Counted from the stretch's first letter, positions 52,180-60,781 are shown. The stretch: 64,000 nucleotides of DNA from Acidobacteriota bacterium (GCA_016125275.1 WGMB01000002.1:565231-629230), one strand, 5' to 3'. The notes: generated by a model not told the origin, from the letters alone. Numbers and translations: made by a program.

Positions 52180-55100
52180 ATGCCCGAAGGACCTCAGCGA
52201 ATCAAGTTTGGCAAGGCCGTGCGGGCCGCCCCTTTCCCCCGGGCGCGTCTGTACCTGTGGGAGCCCGAGTCCGGGCGGACCGCGCCGCGACCCGACACCC
52301 CCCTCCTCGTCTCGCAGGAGGTGCTGCTCGGCGCTAGCCGCCACGTGTCCGAAGACGTTCGCCGGGAAATGGGCGGATTTCTGCTGGGCAACCGCTTTCG
52401 CGATCCCAACGAGGATTTCGAGTACCTGATCATTGATCAGTTCGCCCCCGCCCAGTGCACGCAAGCCACCGACGTCTCACTTTCGTTCACCACCGACGCC
52501 TGGGCCCGACTCGCGGATCAGCTCGACTACAAGTTCCTCGGCAAGGAGCTCGTCGGCTGGTACCACTCCCATCCGAGCATGGGCATCTTCCTGTCGGAGT
52601 ACGACGTACAAATCCACGACAACCGGTTCCGCGACTCCTACATGGTCGCGCTGGTCCTCGATCCGGTCGGCGGCAATGGCGGCTTCTTCTCTCGCGCCGA
52701 AGGCGTCCTACCCACCCGCAAAGTCTGTGAGTTCTACGAGCTTCTCGAAGAAGGGTCGGAGGAGGACCGCGAGACCGTCGTTTTCTGGAACGGCTATTCC
52801 TGCCGAGACGCGCTGAGCCGAGAGATTGTCCGGCCCGCGCTGGCGGCTGCAGCCCGCCCGAACGGCGCCTTGCCGGCTCCTGCTCCGCCCGCCCCCGCTC
52901 CGCCCGTTCCGGCCGCCTCACCCGCTCCAGCCAGCCCTCCAGCACCGTCAGCAAAGCCCGCGCCGTCAGCCCCTGCTGCCAAAAAAAGATCCGGCTCGGT
53001 CGCCGTCCACCCCGAGCCGTTTCCGGAAGCGCGCTCGTATCACTGGCTGCCGCGGGAGGATTCCGCTTTCGACGACGCCTCCGGCGCACGCCCGGGTTGG
53101 TCGATCGTAGTGACCCAGGAAGTATTGCGGGCGGTCAATCAGCATCTACTCGAGGACGTCAGCAGAGAGCTCGGCGGCCTTCTACTCGGCAACCTATACG
53201 AATGCCCAAACACCGGCGCCAAGTACGTCAAGGTCGATCAGTACTCCAAGGTCAAAGCGGGAAAGGGAACTGAGGTTTCCCTCGAGATCGCCGCCGAGGA
53301 TTGGGATTGCGCCGCGGAGGATTTGGCGGGCAAGTTTCGCGGCAAGACGCTGGTAGGTTGGTACCACTCTCACCCCGGCATGGGACCGTTCCTTTCCGGC
53401 CATGACGTCGCGATTCATGAGGAGCGTTTTCCGAGCGACTACGGGCTGGCTCTGGTGATCGACCCCAAGGCGGGGTTGGGCGGCTTCTTCTGCCGCTGGG
53501 ACGGCCGCCTCGACGCCCACCGGACCGCCGACTTCTTCGAGTACCGGCGTTCCACCGAGAAGGACGAATCCGTGGTCGAGTGGGGGAACTTCTATCGTGA
53601 GGATCTCGGCCCCAAGCTCGGAACCAAGCCGCCGGTCCATCTGACGGGCAGAGGGAGTCGAGGGAAGGCAGAGAACCTGCTCGCCAGCGTATTGGCGCTG
53701 TTGGGCGCGCAGCCGAGAAAGCCCCTGCGCTACTTGGCGGCCTTCGCCGCTCTGGCTGCTTTGGTGCTCGTCGGGTTTGTCGGCCTTTCTCAGTTCGGGT
53801 ATTGGCTGTGGCCTGCCAGCGCCAGCCTGTCGGGCCCCGAAGCTCCCGTCGATCCGGGCGAGCCGGTCGAGTTGCGCTGGACCACGGAAAACATCGAGAG
53901 CGCAACCCTGGATGGCAGGCCGGTGGCGCTGGAGGGAGCCCTCCAGGTCCGCCCCTTGGAGACGACCGTCTACACCCTGGCGTTCAACGGCAAATACGGC
54001 GGCGCCGGCGAAAAGCAGATCACCGTGAACGTGCGGGAACCGCAGAAGAACCCGCCGCAAGTGCAACTCAGCGCCGCTCGGGGCGAGATCCGCAAAGGAG
54101 AGGAGGCCAAGCTCCTCTGGTTGACCGTTAACGCCGTCTCGGTGCGCCTGATGCCCGAAGGCAAGCCGCTGCCCGTCAGCGGGGAGACAACCGTTCAGCC
54201 CAGCGAAACCAAAGAGTATTGGCTGATTGCGGAGTCGAAGGATGGCTCGCGGGCCGAATCGCCGAGGGTCTCGGTCACCGTCACGGATCCCAAGCGTAAC
54301 GAGAGCCCGCCGCCGCAAACCCCGAAGCCCATCATTGCGCTTCTCGCTGCGCCGCAGAGGCTGGAGAAGGGCTCTCGTGTTGAATTGAGTTGGCAGGTCT
54401 CCAATGCAGACACGGTCCTGCTCACCATGGATGGAGCCAAGGCCAAGAAGGTCACGCCAAGTGGCAAAGTGACCCACGACCCGAAGGCCGACGCCAAGTA
54501 CGTCATCGAAGCGAGCGGACCGGGCGGCAAGGCGTCGGAGAGCGTGACGGTATCGGTTGTCAACCCGCCGCCGCAAATAGTGACGCCGCCGCCCCCCGTG
54601 GTAAAGCGCGCGCCGGTCAAGCCCTCAGTCTCGCTCGTTGCCGATCCCCCTACGGTGGAGCGGGGCAAGCCGACCAAGCTGAGATGGAAATCCGAAGGCG
54701 CCCAGAAGCTCTACATCAACAGCGGGGTTGGAGAGGTCGCTCCGGAAGGAACCGTCGAAGTCCGACCGGCGAGCGACACCTCTTACACGATTACCGCAAC
54801 GTCCATCAGCAACATCGAGGCCTCCGCGTCCGTACGAGTCCAAGTAAAGGACCCCGCGCCCGTCTCGCCGCGAATCCTCTCCTTTCAGGCCAATCCAAAG
54901 ACCCTGCGGCCCGGCGAAACCTCCAAGCTGAGCTGGCGCACCGAACGGGCGGATAATGTCACCCTGGACGGCGCCAGAAAGAACCCGACGGACTCGGTGT
55001 CCGTTTCTCCCACGAAGACCACGACCTTCCAGCTCATCGCCCTGGGACCTGGCGGCCGAGACGAGAAGGACCTGGTGGTCGAAGTCGAACCGGCCCCTCC

Positions 55101-55521
55101 CACGGAGAAGCCTGCCACGCCGGCCCCCTCTCGAGCCGAGGCAGACGCCGGCGCCGAGCAGTTGTCGAAAAACCTCGGCCTGCTGCAGGGCTCTCAGGAG
55201 AAGAAGGCCGACTTCGACAAAGCCCTGGAGAAGCTGCGAGGGGCGCGTGGCGACCTCGCCAAATGCCTGCAGGAGAAGGGCGCGAAGAATCCCAAGAGTT
55301 GTCTCAAGAAAGGCGAGTTCGACGGTGTGGAGAAGCGCCTGAAGGAGCTGGCGGGCGGCGCCGACTTCCTCTCGGCCACGATCTCCAGCGCGAACCAGGA
55401 CAAAGACGACTCCGCCAGCGTCAAGGCGCATCTAGAGAAGCTGTCAGCACAGATGGAGGTCGTCGAAAAACATCTCACGGCCGAGATCGCCAAGATACCG
55501 ACGCCCACTACAACCCCCTAG
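52180..55521 (+). CDS. Membrane-spanning protein with two JAMM/MPN+ deubiquitinase-like domains and Ig-like repeats (1113 aa)
   Basis: ATG at 52180 follows GAGGGAAGG. Residues 1-20 contain RIKFGK. JAMM domain 1 (about 41-215): Glu63 in REMGGF and H129/H131/D142 in YHSHPSMGIFLSEYD. A Pro/Ala-rich linker (225-267) follows. JAMM domain 2 (about 305-460): Glu330 and H396/H398/D409 in YHSHPGMGPFLSGHD. All zinc and catalytic residues are intact in both. One membrane helix lies at about 517-541. Then come five Ig-like beta domains (starting near 548, each with a PxxVxxGExxxLxWxTxNAxxV pattern) and a C-terminal helical/coiled-coil region (about 1000-1105). Inferred: cytoplasmic deubiquitinase pair with an extracytoplasmic sensor. 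Confidence 0.9.
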   Translation: MPEGPQRIKFGKAVRAAPFPRARLYLWEPESGRTAPRPDTPLLVSQEVLLGASRHVSEDVRREMGGFLLGNRFRDPNEDFEYLIIDQFAPAQCTQATDVSLSFTTDAWARLADQLDYKFLGKELVGWYHSHPSMGIFLSEYDVQIHDNRFRDSYMVALVLDPVGGNGGFFSRAEGVLPTRKVCEFYELLEEGSEEDRETVVFWNGYSCRDALSREIVRPALAAAARPNGALPAPAPPAPAPPVPAASPAPASPPAPSAKPAPSAPAAKKRSGSVAVHPEPFPEARSYHWLPREDSAFDDASGARPGWSIVVTQEVLRAVNQHLLEDVSRELGGLLLGNLYECPNTGAKYVKVDQYSKVKAGKGTEVSLEIAAEDWDCAAEDLAGKFRGKTLVGWYHSHPGMGPFLSGHDVAIHEERFPSDYGLALVIDPKAGLGGFFCRWDGRLDAHRTADFFEYRRSTEKDESVVEWGNFYREDLGPKLGTKPPVHLTGRGSRGKAENLLASVLALLGAQPRKPLRYLAAFAALAALVLVGFVGLSQFGYWLWPASASLSGPEAPVDPGEPVELRWTTENIESATLDGRPVALEGALQVRPLETTVYTLAFNGKYGGAGEKQITVNVREPQKNPPQVQLSAARGEIRKGEEAKLLWLTVNAVSVRLMPEGKPLPVSGETTVQPSETKEYWLIAESKDGSRAESPRVSVTVTDPKRNESPPPQTPKPIIALLAAPQRLEKGSRVELSWQVSNADTVLLTMDGAKAKKVTPSGKVTHDPKADAKYVIEASGPGGKASESVTVSVVNPPPQIVTPPPPVVKRAPVKPSVSLVADPPTVERGKPTKLRWKSEGAQKLYINSGVGEVAPEGTVEVRPASDTSYTITATSISNIEASASVRVQVKDPAPVSPRILSFQANPKTLRPGETSKLSWRTERADNVTLDGARKNPTDSVSVSPTKTTTFQLIALGPGGRDEKDLVVEVEPAPPTEKPATPAPSRAEADAGAEQLSKNLGLLQGSQEKKADFDKALEKLRGARGDLAKCLQEKGAKNPKSCLKKGEFDGVEKRLKELAGGADFLSATISSANQDKDDSASVKAHLEKLSAQMEVVEKHLTAEIAKIPTPTTTP

Positions 55522-55530
55522 GGAGCCACG

Positions 55531-57081
55531 ATGACAAAAGCGCCCCCAGCCCGCCTGCAAACGCTTCTGACGCTGGCCCTCGCCTTCGCTCTGCCAACCG
55601 GGGCGCTCCGGCTCGCCGCTCAAGATCTGGGCGAGCCCGCGATCGCTCCCAGCGCCGAAGAGATCAACAGGGAAGGCTTCACGCTCCATCCAGCGGGCGC
55701 AGTGGAGGCCAACAACTGGGCCGCCGAGCCGCCCAAGATCCGTTTCAACTTTGCGATCACCCGAGCGGATGAGCAGCCTTTCGAGGGGCTGACCGAAAGC
55801 GCCATCGAGGCCAGGATCGGGACGCCGCCGGCCGAGCCGTTGGGCGCCAGGCTCGAGAGCTCCAGCAATGCCGAATCCGACGCGGTGATCCTGATCGACG
55901 TCAGCGGCAGCATGAAAGGTCCCAAGCTCGAAGCCGCCAAGAGCGCCGTCGCCGGCTTCCTCGGCAACCTGCGGGAGGAGGATTCGGTCGAGATCATCGT
56001 CTTCGACAACACTCCCAGGACGGTCTACGAGTTTGGCCGTGACAAATCCGCTGCCCAGGACGCTTTCGCCGGCTACGAGATCGTGGACTCACCGGGGACA
56101 GCCCTGTACGATTCCATCCTGGATGCCATGGAAAGGGCCCAGGCTCTCGAAGTGCGCAACGTCGTTGTCCTGACCGACGGGGTCGACATCGTCGCCTACG
56201 ACCGCGCTCGGTCCGAGGAGGAGAAAAATCAGTTCAAGCAGGAGAAGGAGGAGCGAATCCTGCAGACGTCGCGTGAAAGGGGCGACATCCGGGTCTTCAC
56301 CATCGCGGTCGGCGATCGAGAGGCGACAGACATCAACGAAGCCGGCTTCGTCGATGTCGCCTCGCTCGACCGCATCGCCAAGGGCACCAACACCTTGGAA
56401 TACCACTACGTCGACCTGCCGAAACTCGAAGCGATTCGCGACACGTTCGGACCGGCCGCCTACCAACAGGCCCTGGTCGAGAGCCTCACCGCCGTGCTGA
56501 ACACGATCAGCGAAGCTTTCCACTACGACTACGTGCTGGAGCTCGACCTGGACCCGGCGTCCATCGAGCAAGGCCGCCGCTCGAGCGGAGAGATCATCTT
56601 TTGGGTCGGCGCGGTCGGCCTGCCCGTCACCTTCGATTACATCTGGAGGAGAGGGGAAGAGTTCCCCCGGATCGATCCTCCTGTTGCGTCCCCGTATTTC
56701 ATCCGGCCGCCGGAGGGCCTCAACGGTTGGGATCTGACACAGATCTACCTCCAATTCGCAGGCGCACTGATGGCCTTGGCGCTGGTTCCTCCGGTCGGCG
56801 GTTGGCTCCGGTCCAGGCGCCTCGCCCGCGAAGCGCTCAAAGCCGTCACCGTCATTCAGCGCGGCTCTCCGCTGGCGGGCGCACAGTGCCCCAACGAGCG
56901 CGACAAGCTCGGGCAGAGCTTCCTGTTGCAGGTGGGCGAGGCCGCCATCGTCTGTCCGAAATGCGGCCGCGCCCATCACGTCGGTTGCTGGGAACAGTCC
57001 GGCGACAAATGCTGGGTTCGCGGCTGCGGAACCCATCTAGCCCTTCCGGAAGAGGTCAAGAAGACCTACTTGGCGTCCTGA
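55531..57081 (+). CDS. vWA-domain membrane protein with C-terminal RING-like zinc finger (516 aa)
   Basis: GGGAG precedes the ATG at 55531. Signal peptide or anchor at 9-29; a von Willebrand A domain at about 117-330 with intact MIDAS DVSGS (D123, S125, S127), Thr in GTALYDS and LTDGVD. A membrane segment at about 405-424 (QFAGALMALALVPPVGGWL), then a cytoplasmic C-terminal zinc finger: C453, C475-x2-C478, H482/H483, C486, C494, C499 (VCPKCGRAHHVGCWEQ). This is the prokaryotic RING-like/treble-clef pattern; the first knuckle has only C453, its second Cys being absent. Known: such fingers accompany bacterial E1/E2 genes. Inferred: candidate E3 or scaffold linking outside signals to the conjugation system. 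Confidence 0.83.
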   Translation: MTKAPPARLQTLLTLALAFALPTGALRLAAQDLGEPAIAPSAEEINREGFTLHPAGAVEANNWAAEPPKIRFNFAITRADEQPFEGLTESAIEARIGTPPAEPLGARLESSSNAESDAVILIDVSGSMKGPKLEAAKSAVAGFLGNLREEDSVEIIVFDNTPRTVYEFGRDKSAAQDAFAGYEIVDSPGTALYDSILDAMERAQALEVRNVVVLTDGVDIVAYDRARSEEEKNQFKQEKEERILQTSRERGDIRVFTIAVGDREATDINEAGFVDVASLDRIAKGTNTLEYHYVDLPKLEAIRDTFGPAAYQQALVESLTAVLNTISEAFHYDYVLELDLDPASIEQGRRSSGEIIFWVGAVGLPVTFDYIWRRGEEFPRIDPPVASPYFIRPPEGLNGWDLTQIYLQFAGALMALALVPPVGGWLRSRRLAREALKAVTVIQRGSPLAGAQCPNERDKLGQSFLLQVGEAAIVCPKCGRAHHVGCWEQSGDKCWVRGCGTHLALPEEVKKTYLAS

Positions 57082-57084
57082 GTC

Positions 57085-57987
57085 ATGTCGTTCGCACGCA
57101 TCTACTCACACTTCGTCTTCGGCGCGCTCGGCGGCCTGACCGGCTGGTACCTGGCGGCGCTGTGGCTGCACTCCGACGGCGTCGAGATCACGTCCGAAGA
57201 ACAGTTGCTGCGGGGCGCCATCCTCGGCTCCTGTATCGGCTTCGGAGTGGGAGCTTTCGACGGCGTCGACCTGCGGTCCGCGGCTCGCCTTCTGCGATAC
57301 GGCGGCGTCAGCCTCCTGCTGGGATTGCTCGCAGGAGCCGTGGCGCTGCCGGCCGCGCAGAACCTGTTCGACCGCTTTCAGACGGGCTCCGAACCCTTGG
57401 TCTGGCAAGGGACGCTTTGCTGGATCCTGTTCGGCGCGCTCATCGGCCTGGGCGAAGGCGTCACGAAGGGAACTCAAGCGTGGAAGGGCGTGGCGGGCGG
57501 GATGCTCGGAGGCATGGTCGGCGGCGGTTCCTATGAGCTGTTCGGGCGCACGGCCGACGGCGCCTCCTCCCAGGAACAGGCCACGCTGGCTCTCGCGCTA
57601 GCCGCCCTGGGAGGGGCCATCGGCGCCGCCGTGGCCTACGTCACCACGCTGCTCCGCGGCGCCTGGGTGGTCATCAACGACGGCAAACTGGCCAAGCGGG
57701 AGTTTGACGTCTCCAAGTACGTACATCCTCAGCTCGGCGCCCGCCGGCCGGGCGTCATCGGCAGCAACGGGGACATCTACCTGCCGGGTGACTCCGAAGT
57801 GCTTCCGGCGCACGCCACGATCAGCTACGTCGACGGAGCTCCCACCTTGACCGCCAGCGCCGAGGCCGTGAGCCAACGAAGGACGACCTCCGTCAACGGC
57901 CATCCCGTCCAGCGCTGGCCGCTCGCTCACGGCGACACGATCCAGATCGGCAATACGTCGATGACCTTCCGACACAAACGACGCTAG
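57085..57987 (+). CDS. Polytopic membrane protein with C-terminal FHA domain (300 aa)
   Basis: Three bases after the vWA gene. About five to six hydrophobic segments (5-28, 42-60, 72-92, 106-128, 165-190, with a Gly-rich stretch near 135-148). An FHA-like domain fills residues about 200-298: GVIGSNGDIYL (usual GR-like start), HATISYVDG, TSVNG and GDTIQIGN. The Ser/Arg that normally contact the phospho-threonine (SRxH) are replaced by PAH. Known: FHA domains bind pThr; without the Arg contact binding is uncertain. Inferred: membrane platform between the vWA/RING protein and the CpaF ATPase. Confidence 0.83.
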   Translation: MSFARIYSHFVFGALGGLTGWYLAALWLHSDGVEITSEEQLLRGAILGSCIGFGVGAFDGVDLRSAARLLRYGGVSLLLGLLAGAVALPAAQNLFDRFQTGSEPLVWQGTLCWILFGALIGLGEGVTKGTQAWKGVAGGMLGGMVGGGSYELFGRTADGASSQEQATLALALAALGGAIGAAVAYVTTLLRGAWVVINDGKLAKREFDVSKYVHPQLGARRPGVIGSNGDIYLPGDSEVLPAHATISYVDGAPTLTASAEAVSQRRTTSVNGHPVQRWPLAHGDTIQIGNTSMTFRHKRR

Positions 57988-58009
57988 CTTCGCGGCCGCG
58001 AGTTGACCC

Positions 58010-59116
58010 ATGCATTCCGACCAGATCTTCGCCATCACGATCGGACACTACCTGGCGCCGGTGGCCGGCTTGTTGGCCGACGACCACGTCAACGAGATCA
58101 TGATCAACGGCCCCGACGAGGTCTATCTCGAGCGGGACGGCCGGCTCGAGCTCACCGACATCCGTTTCCACGACCCCCTCACGCTCGAGGAGATGGCGCG
58201 CAACTTCGCTCAGTTCACCAACAAGCGCATCGACGCCCACACCGCCCGCTTCGATTCACGCCTGCCGGACGGCTCCCGCGTCCACGTCCTGATGCCTCGC
58301 TGCAGCCGCAAAGGTCTCTGCATTTCCATCCGAAAGTTCTCCCCACTAGGCTTCTCTCTCGAGGGCATGCTCGAAAGCGGTTCCTTGACCCCGGCCGCCA
58401 AGGAGTATCTGGAGACGATGGTCGCCATTGAAGCGAACATCATGGTCTCCGGCGGGACCGGCTCCGGCAAGACCTCCTTCCTCAACGCGCTCTCGCTCAA
58501 GATTCCACCCTCGGAACGGATCATCGTCATCGAGGACACCGCGGAGCTGAAGCTCGGACAGCCGCACGTGCTCTCGCTCGAAACCGCTGCGGCTGATCGG
58601 AAGGGCCGTGGCGCAGTGACGATTCGAGACCTCTTCCATTCCGCGCTGCGTATGCGGCCCGACCGCATCATCATCGGCGAGTGCCGCGGCGGCGAGGCCC
58701 TCGACCTGGTGCAGGCCCTCACCTCGGGCCACGGCGGCTCGATGTCCACGCTCCACGCCAACACCGGCCGGGACGCCTTGAGCCGTCTGGAGACAATGGC
58801 GCTGATGTCGGGCGTGAATGTACCGGTGGGCGCATTGCGCCCGCAGGTTGCCGCTGCGGTCGACGTTGTGGTTCAGCTCATTCGGCTCATCAACGGGCGG
58901 CGCGTCGTCTCGGAGATCGTGGAAGTCGACGATCTGCTGAACGGCGAGTACCAGACCATTCCGATCTTTGAGCGCTCCCGCTCCGCATCCGGCCGGGGAG
59001 AGTGGGAGCTGTGCGCCGCCGGCCGCAAGTCGATCTTCGGGGCGAAGGTGCAGGCTCAAGGCCGCCACAGAGAGCTTCGCCATACCGCCGCCATCTTCGG
59101 CCAACAAGGCAGCTGA
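58010..59116 (+). CDS. CpaF/TadA-family secretion ATPase (368 aa)
   Basis: ATG at 58010, 22 bases after the FHA gene. CpaF/TadA landmarks: an N-terminal domain (DDHVNEIMINGPDEVYLERDG), RIDAHTARFDSRLPDGSRVH, Walker A GGTGSGKT (148-155), the Walker-B-like Glu in VIEDTAEL, and [14 protein letters not shown]. Shorter than the second CpaF of this locus (611 aa) because it lacks the FHA and linker parts. Known: hexameric ATPase driving Tad/Flp pilus assembly or secretion. Its place within the ubiquitin-like operon is the link between the two systems. Confidence 0.93.
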   Translation: MHSDQIFAITIGHYLAPVAGLLADDHVNEIMINGPDEVYLERDGRLELTDIRFHDPLTLEEMARNFAQFTNKRIDAHTARFDSRLPDGSRVHVLMPRCSRKGLCISIRKFSPLGFSLEGMLESGSLTPAAKEYLETMVAIEANIMVSGGTGSGKTSFLNALSLKIPPSERIIVIEDTAELKLGQPHVLSLETAAADRKGRGAVTIRDLFHSALRMRPDRIIIGECRGGEALDLVQALTSGHGGSMSTLHANTGRDALSRLETMALMSGVNVPVGALRPQVAAAVDVVVQLIRLINGRRVVSEIVEVDDLLNGEYQTIPIFERSRSASGRGEWELCAAGRKSIFGAKVQAQGRHRELRHTAAIFGQQGS

Positions 59117-59141
59117 CGCTTCCTGAACAAGGTCCTCGCCC

Positions 59142-59639
59142 ATGAGTGACATGAACCCGCCCAGAATCAAGTACGGAACGATCCGAGAGCCCAGCCGACA
59201 AGCGCCTCCCGGCGAGGCGGTGACGTCCGAGGAAGCCGCTCGCGGTTTCCGCTTGGGGTCCGAGGCCGCCCTCCGTGAGCCGGCCGGCGCGGTCGCGCCC
59301 AACGATACCGCCGTAAACCCGGTGATCCTCGGAGCCACGATCGTGGCGGCGGCGGCTCTGGTGGTCACTCTGGCCTTTGGCGGAGCCGGCAAGGCCTCCA
59401 AGCTCCAGTTCGACGATCGGCGCGCGCTGGAAGACTACTCCGCCTACGTAGCCTCCCACCCGGGCGAGGACCTGCCGGGCATCGAGGAAGTGCGCATCGA
59501 GCTCAACGAGATCGTCCGCTTGGGCAACAGTGGCCGTCAGGATCTGGTGCGGCGTCATTGGCAGTCGCTGCTGCTGCGGAGCAACGGTCCTGACAATCCC
59601 CTGCTGCGCCTGGCTCAGGAGCGCCTCGAGCATGACTAG
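59142..59639 (+). CDS. Small single-pass membrane protein of the operon (165 aa)
   Basis: ATG at 59142. The N-terminus is MSDMNPPRIKYGTIRE: the RIKYG echoes RIKFG of the JAMM protein and IKWG of the E2. A polar, cytoplasmic-looking stretch follows, one membrane helix at about 62-84 (VILGATIVAAAALVVTLAFG), and a helical soluble domain of about 80 residues. No family recognised. Its stop overlaps the next gene's start region by eight bases. Inferred: adaptor recruiting the conjugation machinery to the Tad-like ATPase at the membrane. Confidence 0.7.
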   Translation: MSDMNPPRIKYGTIREPSRQAPPGEAVTSEEAARGFRLGSEAALREPAGAVAPNDTAVNPVILGATIVAAAALVVTLAFGGAGKASKLQFDDRRALEDYSAYVASHPGEDLPGIEEVRIELNEIVRLGNSGRQDLVRRHWQSLLLRSNGPDNPLLRLAQERLEHD

Positions 59640-59814
59640 CTGCCCCTCCGCGAGCCGCCGGCGGCTGCGAGCGCAGCAGGGGCAGGCCACTGTCGAGTGG
59701 CTGCTCCTCATCGCCGTCGTGGCGCCGATGGCCGTTTTGATGTTCGAGGTTCTGCGCTACTTGGCGCGGTTCTACGCCTTCACCAGTTGGGCAATCTCGT
59801 TGCCGTTTCCGTGA
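59632..59814 (+). CDS. Prepilin-like peptide, Flp/TadE type (60 aa)
   Basis: ATG at 59632 overlaps the previous stop by eight bases. After an Arg-rich lead (ASRRRLRAQQ), the sequence GQATVEWLLLIAVVA carries a type IV prepilin site: Gly at -1 and Glu at +5 before a hydrophobic helix (about 20-44). This fits Flp or TadE-type pilins of Tad systems; the short tail (FTSWAISLPFP) lacks a folded domain. Inferred: structural subunit or pseudopilin of the Tad machine. Last gene of the plus-strand operon, 12 bases before the convergent TadC gene. Confidence 0.75.
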   Translation: MTSCPSASRRRLRAQQGQATVEWLLLIAVVAPMAVLMFEVLRYLARFYAFTSWAISLPFP

Positions 59815-59826
59815 GCGCTGGCGGGA

Positions 59827-60771
59827 TCAGAACGGACTCTGCTGCGCCATTCGCATCAACAGCGGCCCCACCAGCAAGATCATCGCGGCGACGGCGACGA
59901 CCATGAGCGGAAACGTCGCCCTGGCGCTCGCCTCCTTCGCGATGACTTCGGCCGACTGGTAGCGGCGTTGTCGGGCCACATCGGACTGCGTCCGCAAGAT
60001 CTGCCGAATCGGCTGGCCGTTCTCCAGGCCCGTTCTCACAGCGAGCGCAAACGCCGACACGCCGGGCGAATCGATGCGCTCGGCCAGGCCGCCGAACGCT
60101 TCGGCGGGCTCCCGGCGCCGCTCCATGTCGTGGAGCACGCTGGCGAGTTCCTCCGCCATGGGGTCGGCCTGCACGTGTTCGATGTAGACCTGCACGGCGG
60201 CCTCGAGCGACGAGCGGGCCTCCATAGCCAGCACGATGAACTCCAGGGCGAACGGGAGCCGCTTTTCGATCAGCGAGACTCGGTTGGCTGCGGCCGAATC
60301 CAGCGCCGCCCGCGGGGCTAGCGAGCCTACGGCCCCCGCCGCCGCGCTCAGCAGCAATGCCACCGGCCAAGCCAGCCCGCTCAGCAGGGTCATTGCGAGC
60401 ATCAGGACCGCGCCCGCGACGGCGGCCAGGACCGAGTAGGCCGCGATCTCGAGCGGCGCGAGATCCCGCCGCAGGCCCGCGCGGACCAAGGCCCGGTCGC
60501 TGTCGGCGAGAAACCGCCGGAACCCAGCCGCCGAAGTTCCCTGCCCCTGCAACCGGATTCCCTCCAGCGCTGGGGTCACGACCGAGACCGGCCCGTTGAG
60601 CCAGCTCCAATCCGAGCCGCCCCAAAGGGTCTTGCCCGAGACGCGAGATTCGCTCCGGATCCGATTCCCTCTGGCGTAAGCCTCGGCCAGGGCTCCGGCC
60701 GCCCAACTCGCCCCCAGCCCCACGCTCGAGGCCGTCAGAGCCACGCACAACGCTTGCAGAATCAGCTCCAT
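59827..60771 (-). CDS. TadC-like type II/F secretion system protein (314 aa)
   Basis: A T2SS-F-type membrane protein: an N-terminal helix, helices around residues 108-155, the cytoplasmic helical core with EKRLPFALEFIVLAMEARSSLEAAV-like start (residues about 188-212) and a C-terminal helix (MVVAVAAMILLVGPLLMRM). Ten bases behind TadB. Known: TadB and TadC form the inner membrane platform with the CpaF ATPase. Convergent with the prepilin gene. Confidence 0.88.
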   Translation of the reverse strand: MELILQALCVALTASSVGLGASWAAGALAEAYARGNRIRSESRVSGKTLWGGSDWSWLNGPVSVVTPALEGIRLQGQGTSAAGFRRFLADSDRALVRAGLRRDLAPLEIAAYSVLAAVAGAVLMLAMTLLSGLAWPVALLLSAAAGAVGSLAPRAALDSAAANRVSLIEKRLPFALEFIVLAMEARSSLEAAVQVYIEHVQADPMAEELASVLHDMERRREPAEAFGGLAERIDSPGVSAFALAVRTGLENGQPIRQILRTQSDVARQRRYQSAEVIAKEASARATFPLMVVAVAAMILLVGPLLMRMAQQSPF

Positions 60772-60781
60772 GATTGCGCCC

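Noticed and set aside
49594-55521. Assignment of the locus as a standard Bil antiphage operon
   Set aside because: Bil operons, as I know them, have a compact set of one Ubl, E1, E2 and JAB. This locus adds tandem JAMM with membrane and Ig parts, a vWA-RING protein and Tad genes, and shows no defence-island neighbours.
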